This document shows, piece after piece, positions 49,701 to 53,105 of a stretch of DNA of 64,000 nucleotides (its first letter is position 1; every line of letters begins with the position of its first letter). Location of the stretch: the NCBI GenBank assembly GCA_965231165.1, contig OZ246421.1:1116001-1180000 (forward strand), given 5' to 3'. The translations under genes were made by a program, and so were the position numbers. Source of the DNA: Micavibrio_C sp965231165. Its GTDB lineage: Bacteria > Pseudomonadota > Alphaproteobacteria > Micavibrionales > Micavibrionaceae. The notes beneath the pieces were generated by a model, which was not told the origin of the DNA, did not search any database, and saw only the letters and a program-made list of their open reading frames with translations.

Positions 49701-50284
49701 CACAGGCCGCCAGAGGCCTCGTTGGCTTCGGAATAGGTCATATCGACGATCAAATCGTCGGCACCGTTCGCGCCACGCGTAATATAAGGATTGGTGCCTG
49801 TGGGGCCGTCAACGCAAGTCACGCCAAATGTACGGTCGGGACCGGCAGAAATAACAGCAATCACTGTGCCCTGTCCCGTAGCACTACCGTCGAGCAGTGT
49901 GCCACCCAAACAGACGTCGCCTGTCACCGTGCCATGATCCCAGCCGCAATAACCGTAAGGAACGCCCCAGGGGTCATTGGTTGTTGAACCGACTGCGGGC
50001 AAGCGGCCACCGCCCGTCAAACCCGCCAACGCCGTACCCGCTGGAACAGGCTCGATAAAGCTGTCAGCATCGCAATCATTTAAAGTATTTTGTGCTTCGA
50101 GCATCGCGAGCTTCATCGCGATCTGCATCTGGCTATCGGCTTTGGCGCGCTGGTTCAGCGCGACGACAGTACCGACCGGGCCGCGCATCAGGGTGGATGT
50201 GGCAGCACCGACCACACCGACGAGCGCTACCGCGCCGAACAGCGTGAAAAAGATGTTACCGCTTTCCCCCCAGCGTTTTGTCAT
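34787..50284 (-). CDS. Giant fibre protein: pseudopilin-like N-terminus, YadA/tail-fibre repeats, S74 chaperone, C-terminal TM
   Basis: One uninterrupted frame of 5165 residues. Residues 11-33 are a hydrophobic helix after a basic start. A pseudopilin-like domain follows, with DPWGVPYGY (104-112) and SAGPDRTFG (146-154), as in GspG-type pseudopilins. Most of the rest is beta-rich repeats: six arrays of NTAxG/NxAxG turns (YadA-head or Hep_Hag type), S-x-A-x-G heads, GVYG turns, and 13 NGM(I/L)RYN...KFEGYQ...W modules typical of phage tail fibres. The C-terminus has a Peptidase_S74 chaperone (about 5000-5085, VSDMRLK with Ser5003 and Lys5008, MAQEINKVFPELV), a coiled coil (5081-5123) and a TM helix (5136-5159) ending NRRRKPD. 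In phage fibres S74 trimerises and then cleaves itself before the Ser, which here would free the fibre from the C-terminal anchor. Function, probably adhesive, is inferred. A GGAG site precedes the ATG by 9 bases. Confidence 0.85.
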   Translation of the reverse strand: MTKRWGESGNIFFTLFGAVALVGVVGAATSTLMRGPVGTVVALNQRAKADSQMQIAMKLAMLEAQNTLNDCDADSFIEPVPAGTALAGLTGGGRLPAVGSTTNDPWGVPYGYCGWDHGTVTGDVCLGGTLLDGSATGQGTVIAVISAGPDRTFGVTCVDGPTGTNPYITRGANGADDLIVDMTYSEANEASGGLWSIKSGNPDQITTNRELDVSQGAQFSGADVGFDTNAQFAAGAQLDLSAGALFMLPDETMLTACSVAADKGLLRRDTGGGTQEVLQICDGAAWLDIGGAGAVVSAVGDDGEIQFNVGGVGGTGGVMGSDSGLKFNSGGGLSADGDSIFGADLDIGSDLAVGANLNVTGNSILTGTLDVDGATDFDSTIDVAGNAIFGAVLRGSDATAGAPTYSFTSDTDTGIYYASGGGLGFSYGGTTEMTLNAAGLDVTDANVQNDLTVGGILTTEDLTVNNVINADRFISDMSTTSAANPGFETEGGTGMYSAGADTLSLVTGGSSRIVIDSTGDVGIGVADPNAKLDVNGEIKVGTSSVACVAALHGAIRYVSGDLLQVCSSMTNVWEDIGTSGGGGGGAGSHWTMLVDQRLYYNDDFVGVGTADPLDDFHVGGDLLVTGSYTATPSVAVSGAGARMFFDPEGSAFRAGGVTGAQWDSGSIGGYSSGIGLDVTASGLASGAFGREVSATGPYAFAYGLGDSTGTLPIVSGTSSYGIFMGDQNGINLAANNTLALLGGKMIIDQTPAANPAVSGTLSLDVEGGVGAAQYCDENGANCFTALSVATGGVAAPGTNREVVFNSGGVLGTDANFVFNSAGDLTLGGTGAIKVPVGDGTNRPAAPTNGMVRYNTTNGKFEGYQAGAWQDILTSGGGAITAAGANTQIQFNSGGVLGADADYTWDMTNNILGIANSGTAAVRVGNGAVGTPSFSFTTDTNTGLYNVGADAVGIAANGVNYLTIQAPGVANASAIFGGSAAVTLPSGATGTRPSTGVNGMIRYNTDNGKFEAYQGGLWQDILTAGGGAITAAGANTEIQFNSGGVLGADADYTWDMTNNILGIANSGTAAVRVGNGAVGTPSFSFTTDPNTGLYNIAADTIGFATNGVEVARLTTGQMGMVAGAVGTPAYSFTGDLNTGLYNAGTDAIGVAANGVNYLTIQAPGAANASAVFGGSAAVTLPSGATAQRPSTGVNGMIRYNSESGKFEAYQGGLWQDILTAGGGAIAINDLSDAISNTSSTLYLGTGSGTVSTGSGNTAAGINTLASNVAKQESTAVGLDAMRYADSTAVGAVTYNTALGAYALRGSTTAANNTGTANTALGHSALLGVTSGSNNIAIGRNAGGAITTGDYNVIIGVNLNPPTAGTNNYLNIADAFYGDMTAGNFVLAGAGALTLPRGDTASRPGSAVNGMLRYNSVSGKFEGYQAGAWQDILTSGLAGGAAAPDRGIQFNSGGNFAASSNLIYAADGDLLLSGTYTGTASVPATGAGTRMFFDTQSGAFRVGTVTGTGWDNTYMGLHSVATGYGTVAAGDHSLAFGREVFISATGDGSAAFGLSATGPSPNPIVSGAQSFALFMGAQSGVDFNVSNTMGVFGGKIVVDPRVPAQQMTARATLDLGASTDAVLLPIGQVGNRPASPVNGMLRYNSVSGKFEGYQAGSWQDIVTGSAGASGSNTEIQFNSGGIFGADADYTWDLANNVMTIANSGTGAVRVGNGAVGAPSFSFSTDTNTGLYNIAADTIGFVTNGAEVARLTTGQMGMVAGAVGTPAYSFTGDLNTGLYNVGADALGVAANGVNYLTIQAPGATNSSAVFGGSAAVTLPAGATGSRPSTGVNGMIRYNSQTDKFEGYQAGVWTDMIAGAGSIAIDNLSDAESDYVTDFNLFMGTPADAWAIAATGQYNLALGQLAGDSITTADNNIAIGYRALTTVTTGGSYNLAIGKDALTATTTGANNVAIGDSSLVANTVGYGNIVIGKNVMASNVGGSETTAIGYNAMLYANSVAGVTTTYNTAIGALALQGSVTASANTGTNNTAVGHSALKVNAGGWRNTAVGDASLSANTTGTFNTAVGQGALSTNISGNDNTAIGVTALQYNLGEENTAIGVNAIQGIIGVPLTGVENVGIGKTALQNLQGYTSYNVAIGSSAGSNITTGAYNIMIGHNADAPSATASNQLNIGGLITGTTNAGLMQIVGTGALTVPRGDTAQRPTGVNGMIRYNSQTAKFEGYQGGVWTDIITAGASASAPDRGIQFNSGGSFAATSNLTWTTGGTFKAIGQTASTSMTGTWEDVATGGIYSTQTSVPGSNSTAVKAAIFGEMLHGSTSSITGAGHNMGVLGRVDNMNATGNVALGIGVEGRCDSTTGDFTICAAVTATFGTDTANAGAIAIPIGYYVPAQADDAHLITPFAYLNNWSRARTRTLGSMDANEYCDETGANCFEASDVINSDFAYGADGVIQYASAGRLWGSTNYIWNNGTSTLTVTGNQTITGTLDLTGTGAINVPRGDTAQRPGSPVNGMLRYNSQTGKFEGYQAGVWTDIITAGGTAASPDRGIQFNSGGSFAANAGLVFSSTGDLMVSGSFTGVGSPPATGAGTRMFFDVQKAAFRAGRVDGTQWDEASIGDLSMAMGDNAIASSNSAVALGNTTTASGWNSVALGSWTTASGGNSTAIGTLTTAAGNYSLAAGREVNVTSGGIGSFGLGLTATAPATDPQVSGTQSFGIFMGNHSAVNFSAANTMGLFGGKMVIDPNVPATQLTARSVLDLGAATDSVVLPRGTTAQQPGSPVNGMIRYNTTTNKFEGYQNGTWTDIITSGGTPAGANTQVQFNSGGAFGASANFAWNNSTNALAVTGKVSVTDRVSIAGTAGAAAPVGLNIDDLGDVVITAAANGECLTYNGTNWVDGACGAGGGAIDDLSDGKTDYATDFNLWMGQNAGNGIASGGQYNTVIGIGSGDVISTGDYNTGLGFNALTATNTGSANTAIGVTSLADNTTGVNNTALGVNSLRSNVAKQENTAVGAEAMRYADSTASASVAYNTAVGYGALRGSATASANTGVSNTAIGHSSMLVNTTGTDNVAVGSGSLFRNTTGSSNAALGEGALYEQTIGTRNTAVGWSALTSNVAKQESTAVGYAAMQYADSSGTGAITYNTAVGAFALQGSATASANTGTANTALGYGALMVVTSGASNIAIGDRAGDNLTTGSSNIMIGSNIDFASATGSNQLNIGGLITGTTNAGLMQVVGTGALTLPIGTTAQQPGAPANGMIRYNTTTNKFEGRQNGSWVDMIGGAGSVALSSLTAASGANAINNAANTQTWNWDSLTTGTGMVMGSSSITSGSVLFVSTTNASMSGNAIFGTTNSTTANGTAIKGTATGTTGATYGVYGSNASTSGTAVYGTATATTGVTNGVYGANSSTGGRGVYGYASAATGTTYGVHGYAASTGGTGTYGIAAAATGTTYGIYGQSESTGGIGVEGYAPAATGTTFGTRGYANSTGGTGIYGETFAATGTTYGVYGTSASTGGYGGYFTGSNWGVYSAMDAGIGAGKYLNWGTTRGSGGYGIRDNAGVIECKNSGGGWAACAGGGATPAGADREIQFNSGGAFSASSTYKLMADGDLLLSGTYTGTASVPATGAGTRMFFDTQKAALRAGYIGSTQWDNGNIGDYSVALGYSTTASSSGSVAMGFQTTASGSYSVAMGANSTASGQSSVAMGSSTASGLSSFSMGDSTQATGIASTAMGKSVIAGNGTAGSGQGDGSMALGLIDNAVTITTRSQVTGIQSMGIFMGDQDGLVMTGANTMALFGGKMVIDTAVPATFMGAPTYNLSFSGDTADQTIGMERETTNTTAGRNLTINAGGADAGSTDLAGGNLVLQSGITTGNGLSNILFQTVVPGQGTGTTDRSPATSMTLASNSLTIPTGATTQEPGQAGMQAAANGMMRYDTTTNKFRAYQNGAWTDMIGGAGSVAIDDLTDAAKNLTTNNIFMGHEGGGSVGANNLYNTGIGISALDSLNSASSGGGLGDGNTAIGMNALTAVTSGWANTAVGAGAGDSITSGGSNIAIGSEALSTVSNTNENTAVGNSALTVTTGSGNTALGDVAGRYLRTGTGNIMIGAGAAEGETVSFTYDGSDNVIIGTDAAYNLDGTNNRNTIIGADTAANLTAGGSDNILIGYGINVPTTTSTYHLNIGGLITGTTNAGLMQIVGTGALTVPVGTTAQQPGSPVNGMIRYNSQTSKFEGYQAGAWVDMIGGAGSVAIDNLTDAKTDYATDFNLWMGQNAGNGILAGGQYNFAIGQNAGDSITTGDYNLGLGYNALTAVTTATDNVGVGYNALAANTANQITAVGSTALDSNTSGQHNTAVGYAALTVNTTGANSTALGKQALAASNGSWNTALGAFSLLVNTSGASNTAVGYLTLSAATTVASNTAVGYAAMMSVTGGSNTALGSSALTNGAGSYNVALGGSAMSTGSSGSGNVAVGQAALQNVTGNENVAIGYSTGSTLTSGGSNILIGNNIEAASATGSNQLNIGDLITGTTNAGLMQVVGTGALTVPIGTTAQQPGSPVNGMIRYNSQTAKFEGYQAGAWTDMIGGGGGGGAIDDLSDAISNTTSTVFLGTGSGTSSTGTGNTAVGINTLASNVARQENTAIGLDAMRYADSTATTQVSANTAIGAYALQGSTTASANIGGENTAVGHRSMMDNTTGNWNTAIGQQSLENNTTGSGNTALGEMSMWGNATALTGSNNSAGGMNSLYYIQGGADRNTAFGGNALYNNRAKDDSTAIGYMAMSNADSSTTSAITYNTAVGAYALQGGGTPASNTGVSNTAVGHSSMMANTTGIDNASVGSGSLASNTTGSYNAALGEGALYDQTIGTRNTALGWSTLTTNVAKQESTAVGYAAMRYGHSTGTGSITYNTALGAFALQGSGTAGNNTGTANTALGHSALMNVTSGASNIAIGDRAGDNLTTGSTNIIIGSNIDFASATGSSQLNIGGTIYGDMSQDRIGIGAVPAAGVELDVTGDIQYTGTITDVSDMRLKTDINELNDRGSMLAKLDQIGTYSFRMKDDKEGTLEFGVMAQEINKVFPELVRTDKSTPENYMSVNYVGLIAPMIEATKELKAENEALKAELASVKSDRETMVTALNDLSRDVQGLKAHTGYGINKAQIGLGLIVGMMLMGGMSAVILLVANRRRKPD
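35270..35284 (-). other. Predicted S74 autocleavage site
   Basis: Encodes the SDMRLK segment. Ser5003 (codon at 35276-35278) and Lys5008 are spaced as in the endosialidase C-terminal chaperone, where the Ser-Lys pair cuts the chain just before the Ser after folding. Inferred from family knowledge. Confidence 0.65.
35345..36545 (-). repeat. Longest NTAxG (YadA-head-like) repeat array
   Basis: About 400 residues of turns of the form N-T-A-(V/I/L)-G-x-x-(A/S)-L, repeated every 14-30 residues. This is the left-handed beta-roll pattern of trimeric autotransporter heads. Similar arrays occur at about 36770-37570, 37790-38440, 40670-41580, 43790-44700 and 46140-46600. Most open with GTGSG or GQNAG and close with SNQLNIGG or a similar stretch. 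Confidence 0.8.
35396..35960 (-). repeat. Segmental duplication inside the giant gene, copy 1
   Basis: Aligns with 40655-41190 through most of its length, with scattered base changes. Both encode the same order of turns (NTTGS.NAALGEGALY, TIGTRNTA.GW, VAKQESTAVGYAAM, ITYNTA.GAFALQGS, GTANTALG, SGASNIAIGDRAGDNLTTGS). Whole blocks have been copied, not single turns. Confidence 0.75.
38930..39400 (-). repeat. SxAxG head segment
   Basis: Encodes consecutive turns of SVALG, SVAMG, SVAMG, SVAMG, SFSMG and STAMG, each 12-14 residues apart, ending in SFSMG/AMGK and a GIFMGDQ-x-ALFGGKMVID closing block. Related heads lie near 42120-42480 and 45600-45830, and a short one near 48060-48260. Confidence 0.75.
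39700..40290 (-). repeat. GVYG repeat segment
   Basis: About 195 residues made of a two-part unit, (A/T)ATGTT-(Y/F)G(V/I)-(Y/R/H)G followed by x(2)-S-T-GG-x-G-(V/I/T)-x-G, repeated about seven times with a period near 26 residues. It is the only block of this type in the gene. Confidence 0.78.
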
Positions 50285-50765
50285 ACGTGGCGGCTCCGCG
50301 ATAGAGCTTCAGATTGTTGGTAAAGGCTTCCCAAAAATTTCCCCCGGGTTTCATACGGGACACCCCTGCAGAGGCTTTCATCCCGTATTATTAATCTTTT
50401 CAAAAAAACATTACTAAATTGATAAGAAATCCAGTCGTTAACGATTGGTAAAAACCATGACAAATCAAAGTACTTAACCCCCCGTTTCAGAGTTATGAAA
50501 AAATTATTAACGACCATATTTTGAAGCGGATTCATGGGGTTCTGAACGTGTTAAGACGAGGGGAAAGTGGGGTACAAAGGGAATGGCCAAGCGGACGCCC
50601 AGCCAGATTCTAAAATTTAAAATCACCGACTATCGTACTGATAAAATTGGAATAGATCAATCCTTCCACAGACTTATCCATAATCCGAATTGTAGAGCGC
50701 GCGTTTTTATATAAAAAATGAGTCTATGCTTGGAAAAATGGAGAATCGTGACTAATTTCAATAGC
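50285..50765. other. Long intergenic region upstream of the giant fibre gene
   Basis: I see no gene here. It holds an 8-base inverted repeat ATACGGGA/TCCCGTAT (50353-50360 and 50381-50388), which would lie in the fibre gene's leader. It also holds a near-perfect 18-base palindrome centred on GTTAAC (50431-50448), which could be an operator. The right part is AT-rich with no clear promoter hexamers. Confidence 0.5.
50431..50448. promoter_or_regulatory. Palindrome, candidate operator for the giant fibre gene
   Basis: CCAGTCGTTAACGATTGG is symmetric except for one G-T pair. It lies about 150 bases before the fibre start codon. The binding protein is not known. Confidence 0.3.
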
Positions 50766-50846
50766 TGTCATTCCCCGACTTGATCGGGGAATCCATACGA
50801 TCTTCAAACTGAACAATGGATCCTCCGGCCAAGCCGGAGGATGACA
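50766..50846. repeat. Palindromic dispersed element 1 (two hairpins)
   Basis: Bounded by TGTCA and TGACA. Contains the stem-loops ATTCCCCGA/TCGGGGAAT (50770-50792) and TCCTCCGGC/GCCGGAGGA (50821-50841). REP/BIME-like, between genes just upstream of dsbB. Confidence 0.7.
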
Positions 50847-50878
50847 AAGATGTAATTTTTTTTGAAAAGCTTCCGCTT

Positions 50879-51403
50879 ATGCCATCACTTTCCTTCAAAA
50901 ACCTCCTCTCCCACCCGGTTCTGGTGCCCGCCGGGTTGCTGTTGCTGGCGGTCACCGCTTTGGGATCGGCACTGACCTCGCAATATGTATTTGGACTGAT
51001 TCCCTGCCCGTTGTGCATTTATCAACGCTGGCCTTATGCGATTATCATCGTGCTGAGCGCTGTGGCCTTGTTTATGGGGCTGAAAAAGAACCCTAAAGCC
51101 GTTTCAAGGCTGGTCTTCCTGTGCGGGCTGGCTCTGCTGGCAGGCGGCGTTATCGCCGCCTATCATACGGGCGTTGAGCAACATTGGTGGAAATCGTTTC
51201 TGGAGGGCTGCACGATCAATTTCGATGCGTCCGGCGATCTGCTGAAACAAATCGAAAGCACAAACGCCGCGCGCTGCGATGAAATCCCCTGGAGCCTGTT
51301 CGGCATTTCAATGGCTGGATATAACGCTATCTTTTCGCTGATCGCTGCACCAATGACGATGGTATCCGCGCTATTGATCACGCGGAAGGCAAACGGTCTT
51401 TAA
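50879..51403 (+). CDS. dsbB: Disulfide bond formation protein DsbB
   Basis: Four-helix inner-membrane quinone reductase that reoxidises DsbA. The first periplasmic pair is CPLC (Cys43, Cys46), followed by IYQRWPY. The second pair is Cys111 (EGCTINF) and Cys133 (ARCDEIPW), with the ISMAGYN helix after it. All four essential Cys are present. I start it at ATG 50879; the frame upstream runs through the palindromic element and has no family similarity. 174 residues is normal. The many Cys-bounded secreted modules and the Cys-rich exported proteins in the window are plausible clients. Confidence 0.93.
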   Translation: MPSLSFKNLLSHPVLVPAGLLLLAVTALGSALTSQYVFGLIPCPLCIYQRWPYAIIIVLSAVALFMGLKKNPKAVSRLVFLCGLALLAGGVIAAYHTGVEQHWWKSFLEGCTINFDASGDLLKQIESTNAARCDEIPWSLFGISMAGYNAIFSLIAAPMTMVSALLITRKANGL

Positions 51404-51405
51404 AC

Positions 51406-51528
51406 CTAAGCGCCCAGCAATGTCAGAACACCGGAAACGCAGGCGAACACACCCGCATAAAAGATATAAAACCCGATGGATTCTTTCAGGGTTTTAGGCT
51501 TGCTGAAATCAAATAAATTGCTGAACAT
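51406..51528 (-). CDS. 40-residue small membrane protein
   Basis: A short frame with ATG at 51528 and a GAGGT ribosome site 8-9 bases upstream. The product begins MFSNLFDFSKPKTL, then has one membrane helix (IGFYIFYAGVFACVSGVLTLL). About 12 of its 40 positions match the first 40 residues of the next leftward gene (52110-51757), which starts MFGKLTDVGEKRDF with a helix FMFYVANVVVLAGVSAVL. It is a real small protein or a truncated paralog. The clean start, the ribosome site and the intact helix favour a functional gene. Confidence 0.55.
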   Translation of the reverse strand: MFSNLFDFSKPKTLKESIGFYIFYAGVFACVSGVLTLLGA

Positions 51529-51610
51529 GCGTCGTGACCTCAATAAAATGCTTATGAATTCAGTGTTTTTAGAGGGTCATAGGTGAAAATGCAAGGGATT
51601 CTTGCCTCAT

Positions 51611-51681
51611 TGTCATCCTGAGCGTAGCGAAGGATCCCATCTTAAAATCAAGGGAGATCCTTCGCTACGCTCAGGATGACA
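51611..51681. repeat. Palindromic dispersed element 2 (26-base perfect stem)
   Basis: 51611-51636 is the exact reverse complement of 51656-51681, with TGTCA and TGACA ends and a 19-base loop. The arm has the TCCTGAGCGTAGCGAAGGAT sequence type that recurs in many bacterial genomes. Confidence 0.8.
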
Positions 51682-51696
51682 AAAGAAGCCGCGAAT

Positions 51697-51733
51697 ACAA
51701 AAAAGAAAAGCCGGGCAAGATTGCGCCCGGCTT
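51697..51733 (-). terminator. Rho-independent terminator of the 117-residue membrane protein gene
   Basis: Read leftward: stem AAGCCGGGC (51733-51725) with GCCCGGCTT (51716-51708), then TTTCTTTTTT. About 25 bases after the stop codon. Confidence 0.78.
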
Positions 51734-51756
51734 AAGAAGTCTTTTAAAGATGATCG

Positions 51757-52110
51757 TTACTTGTTGATCGTCGTCAGCAATGCCAGCGGCACAAGGCCGA
51801 GGAATACGCTGGATGTCCACGCCAGATAAAGAGCCACGCCCACGATCAGCATTGAGAATAGATCGCTGGTAAGCCCTCTCTTGGTCAGGATCATACCGCC
51901 GAGCCAAAGCACGAACAGCGATCCGACCTGCGTTTGAACGGTACCGGCTTCAAATATATTACCCGATGCACCTTCAACCACGCCGAACATGCCTAACGCA
52001 TGAACAAGCACAGCCGACACACCGGCAAGCACGACAACGTTCGCGACATAGAACATAAAAGCGCCCATAAAATCCCGCTTTTCGCCTACATCTGTGAGTT
52101 TCCCAAACAT
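51757..52110 (-). CDS. Small polytopic membrane protein, unknown
   Basis: 117 residues with about three hydrophobic segments (18-40, 64-80, 85-112) and a short soluble start. It has a near-perfect AGGAGGT ribosome site six bases before the ATG at 52110. I do not recognise a family. Its N-terminal 40 residues are similar to the 40-residue protein encoded downstream (51406-51528). It is co-directional with the HNH endonuclease (40-base gap) and ended by its own terminator. Confidence 0.65.
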   Translation of the reverse strand: MFGKLTDVGEKRDFMGAFMFYVANVVVLAGVSAVLVHALGMFGVVEGASGNIFEAGTVQTQVGSLFVLWLGGMILTKRGLTSDLFSMLIVGVALYLAWTSSVFLGLVPLALLTTINK

Positions 52111-52149
52111 GACAACCTCCTTGTTGTTTGGAAGTACCGGACAACAGCG

Positions 52150-52737
52150 CTAGTCAACCAGCTCTGTATCCCAGTACAGAAAATCCCGCCAACTCTCATG
52201 CAGAAAGTTCGGCGGGAACTTTCTTCCGTGATCCTGGAGCTCGTACACTGTCGGCTGCCTCGGCGCTGTCCGGGGATACATGCTGCATTCATGCGGCAGA
52301 TAGCTCCCTTTCAACAAGTTGCAGTCATGACAGGCCGTGACGATATTGTCCCAGGATGTCCTACCACCGCGCGATCTCGGGATGACATGATCGAACGTCA
52401 GATCGTTCGTTCTGTATTCATCGCCGCAATACTGGCATTCCCAGTGATCGCGCAGAAACACATTAAATCTTGTAAAGGCCGGTTTACGGGCCGAAGGGAC
52501 AAATTCTTTCAGGGCCAGTACACTCGGCAGTTTCAATTCCTGAGTGGGAGAACGCACGACGCGTTCATATTCAGAAATCACCACAACCGATTCACGAAAA
52601 ATGGCCTTCACAGCTTCCTGCCAAGGCCATATCGACAACGGGAAATACGACAAGGGTCGGAAGTCCGCATTGAGTATCAGTGCCGGGCACTGTTCGAGAG
52701 GCCTTGTAATGTTACTACTGAAAGTATGCTCCATCAT
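52150..52737 (-). CDS. HNH endonuclease family protein
   Basis: A 195-residue soluble protein. The HNH module lies in the C-terminal half: CQYC (zinc-knuckle pair), then FDHVIPRSRGG (the first His of the nuclease motif), NIVTACHDCN (Asn and the second Cys pair) and the trailing basic region. This arrangement is typical of the widespread chromosomal HNH proteins of alphaproteobacteria, whose role in vivo is not settled. The N-terminal half (LILNADFRPLSYFPLSIWPW) is the family's conserved extension. There are three in-frame ATGs, at 52743, 52737 and 52734. The AGGAG site fits 52737 best. Confidence 0.85.
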   Translation of the reverse strand: MMEHTFSSNITRPLEQCPALILNADFRPLSYFPLSIWPWQEAVKAIFRESVVVISEYERVVRSPTQELKLPSVLALKEFVPSARKPAFTRFNVFLRDHWECQYCGDEYRTNDLTFDHVIPRSRGGRTSWDNIVTACHDCNLLKGSYLPHECSMYPRTAPRQPTVYELQDHGRKFPPNFLHESWRDFLYWDTELVD

Positions 52738-53105
52738 GTCCATGCTCCTTCTGCAACCCGCTGGCTGCGGGGGAGACCCCCATGAAGGCTTGCCGTTACT
52801 GGCATGATGCCGCTTATTTCCGCGAGGGTCTCGCTGTGCACCTTTTATACCTGTATTGTACCGCAATTCCGGGTTGCGTTACACAATTTCGGTTAAGATT
52901 TCGTTGCTGCTATGCATTAATTATGTTAAATATTTCGCGCAACAATCTTTCAGCGCATGAATATTACAAGCATTAAGCAAAGGTAAATGTTTTCTGGGCC
53001 ATCAAACTTGTCCATCAATGCATTTCATGTGCTTTTCCAGTGTTTTCAGGCCTCTATTTACATAGATTATTTGACAAAGCACCCCCATTGTTATTGGTTT
53101 GAGCA
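52738..53105. other. Intergenic region with structured HNH-gene leader
   Basis: No supported gene. Near the HNH start, read leftward, there are two competing hairpins that share bases: GGGGG-TCT-CCCCC and CCCGC-AGCCA-GCGGG (52757-52781 on the + strand). Either may fold, but not both, and the second ends about 14 bases before the start codon. The right part (52860-53105) is AT-rich, contains the start of the rightward SIS gene, and has no convincing promoter hexamers. Confidence 0.45.

Noticed and set aside
35000..50200. Many rightward frames (60-320 codons) over the giant gene
   Set aside because: They are mirror images of the repetitive codons of the giant frame; their products are Cys/Arg/His-rich with no motifs or ribosome sites.
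50539..50553. GTTC-N7-GTTA, one base from an SOS box, upstream of the giant gene
   Set aside because: Last base mismatched and about 255 bases from the start codon; too weak next to the exact box at uvrA.
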